Below, one piece after another: positions 6,818 to 7,125 of a stretch of DNA of 7,125 nucleotides (its first letter is position 1; each line of letters begins with the position of its first letter). Source of the DNA: a bacterium. GTDB lineage: Bacteria; AUK180. The stretch lies in contig JAGGYO010000181.1 in assembly GCA_021162505.1 (NCBI GenBank), positions 1-7,125 on the forward strand, written 5' to 3'. A program made the position numbers and the translations under genes. A model generated the notes under the pieces. The model worked only from the letters and a program-made list of their open reading frames with translations. It did no database searches and had not been told where the DNA came from.

Positions 6818-6861
6818 ATAATCTCATATTTAAAATTATAATCTCAATTCATTTAAAATCA
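6818..6861. repeat. Two-copy AT-rich imperfect direct repeat
   Basis: Unit A (6818-6837) and unit B (6838-6861) both begin ATAATCTCA and both contain ATTTAAAAT. They differ by a spacer of one versus four bases between these blocks. The copies abut each other. This is probably a local duplication. The remaining stretch 6862-6950 is AT-rich and shows no gene, strong hairpin or promoter. Confidence 0.5.
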
Positions 6862-6950
6862 CTTACCATTATACCGCAAAACTAATAAAAAAAAGTATAG
6901 ATTGAAAGATATGTCAAGTATTAATTGCTAAATTCTTAAATACTCGTGAA

Positions 6951-7125
6951 TGAAATGCACCCCCTAAAATGAGACAAAAAAGAGCATTTATTAGTTAACA
7001 CTTCATCAATTCTGATTATATCACTTTTCATAATTTTCTCCAAATTTTATCTCCTCTAAATATTCATACGGAGATTTGTAATTGAGCGATGAATGCATTC
7101 TTTCTTTATTATAATAATCCATATA
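6951..7125 (-). mobile_element. IS3-family insertion sequence, 3' end only
   Basis: The element enters from the right edge. Its transposase reads on the minus strand and stops at 7021. About 70 bases further on, the plus strand shows TGAAATGCACCCCC at 6951-6964 followed by TAAAATGAGACA, which fits the TG...CA terminus and pyrimidine/purine-biased inverted repeat of IS3/IS150-type elements. The exact terminal base is inferred, because the other inverted repeat and the target duplication are outside the window or not identifiable. Confidence 0.65.
7021..7125 (-). CDS. IS3-family transposase OrfB, C-terminal end (cut by window edge)
   Basis: The minus strand from 7125 to the TGA at 7021-7023 encodes 34 residues containing YYNKERMHSSLNYKSP followed by YEYLEEIKF. 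The pattern YYN-x2-R-x-HSSL-x-Y-x-SP is the characteristic C-terminal end of the rve-type DDE integrase domain of IS3-family OrfB proteins. It lies after the last catalytic Glu, so the catalytic triad itself is not visible here. The gene runs off the window, so nothing can be said on whether the full transposase is intact or made by the usual -1 frameshift. It is convergent with the five-gene block. Confidence 0.85.
   Translation of the reverse strand, partial: YMDYYNKERMHSSLNYKSPYEYLEEIKFGENYEK

Noticed and set aside
6794..6839. Strong AGGAGG site at 6794-6799 followed by a TTG-initiated frame.
   Set aside because: The frame has only about twelve codons, the start is weak, and the site is part of the palindrome; no small protein can be supported.
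6917..6944. AGTATT...AATACT inverted repeat just before the insertion sequence end.
   Set aside because: The arms are short, AT-rich and separated by 16 bases; expected by chance in this composition.
6629..7020. CRISPR array, tRNA or other structured RNA in the 3' intergenic region.
   Set aside because: The repeats are too short and lack spacers, and no cloverleaf or recognisable RNA signature was seen.

Overview
The window is an AT-rich bacterial segment dominated by one tightly packed block of five genes, all on the plus strand. The 5' leader holds a good sigma70-type promoter. About 500 bases of repeat-rich, gene-poor DNA follow the block and run into the end of an IS3-family insertion sequence that continues past the window edge. 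The Shine-Dalgarno sites, the GTG and TTG starts and the near-zero gene spacing are bacterial. The low GC, the exported nucleotidase and the FHA-GAF-cyclase architecture would fit an anaerobic, Gram-negative-type candidate phylum such as Cloacimonadota. This placement is an inference from style only and is weak.

Layout: promoter (45-72) and strong ribosome binding site; exported 5'-nucleotidase/UshA-like metallophosphoesterase (90-1832); FHA-GAF-class III nucleotide cyclase (1838-3400); extended short-chain dehydrogenase resembling GDP-4-keto-6-deoxymannose reductase (3401-4321); non-hydrolysing UDP-GlcNAc 2-epimerase, probably starting at TTG 4318 with a 4-base overlap (4318-5382); 12-helix major facilitator transporter (5384-6628). 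The spacings are +5, 0, -4 and +1 bases and no internal promoter is obvious, so the five genes probably form one transcript.

The first two genes deal with nucleotides: one hydrolyses nucleotide phosphates outside the cytoplasmic membrane and the other makes a cyclic nucleotide in response to phosphopeptide and GAF inputs. The next two make or modify nucleotide-activated sugars of the kind used for surface polysaccharide. The fifth moves an unidentified solute across the inner membrane. No glycosyltransferase, flippase or GDP-mannose dehydratase is present, so any polysaccharide pathway must be completed elsewhere. All enzymes look intact.

The 3' region (6629-7125) carries a GC-rich island of about 52 bases, a three-unit 8-base tandem repeat, a 57-base imperfect palindrome, a two-copy AT-rich direct repeat, and the terminus plus the last 34 transposase codons of an IS3-family element on the minus strand. 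No convincing rho-independent terminator was seen after the transporter. No known defence system, CRISPR array or RNA gene was found. The points most worth following up are the Lys-Thr (class IIIb) signature of the cyclase, the altered ribose-binding loop of the nucleotidase, and the repeats downstream.
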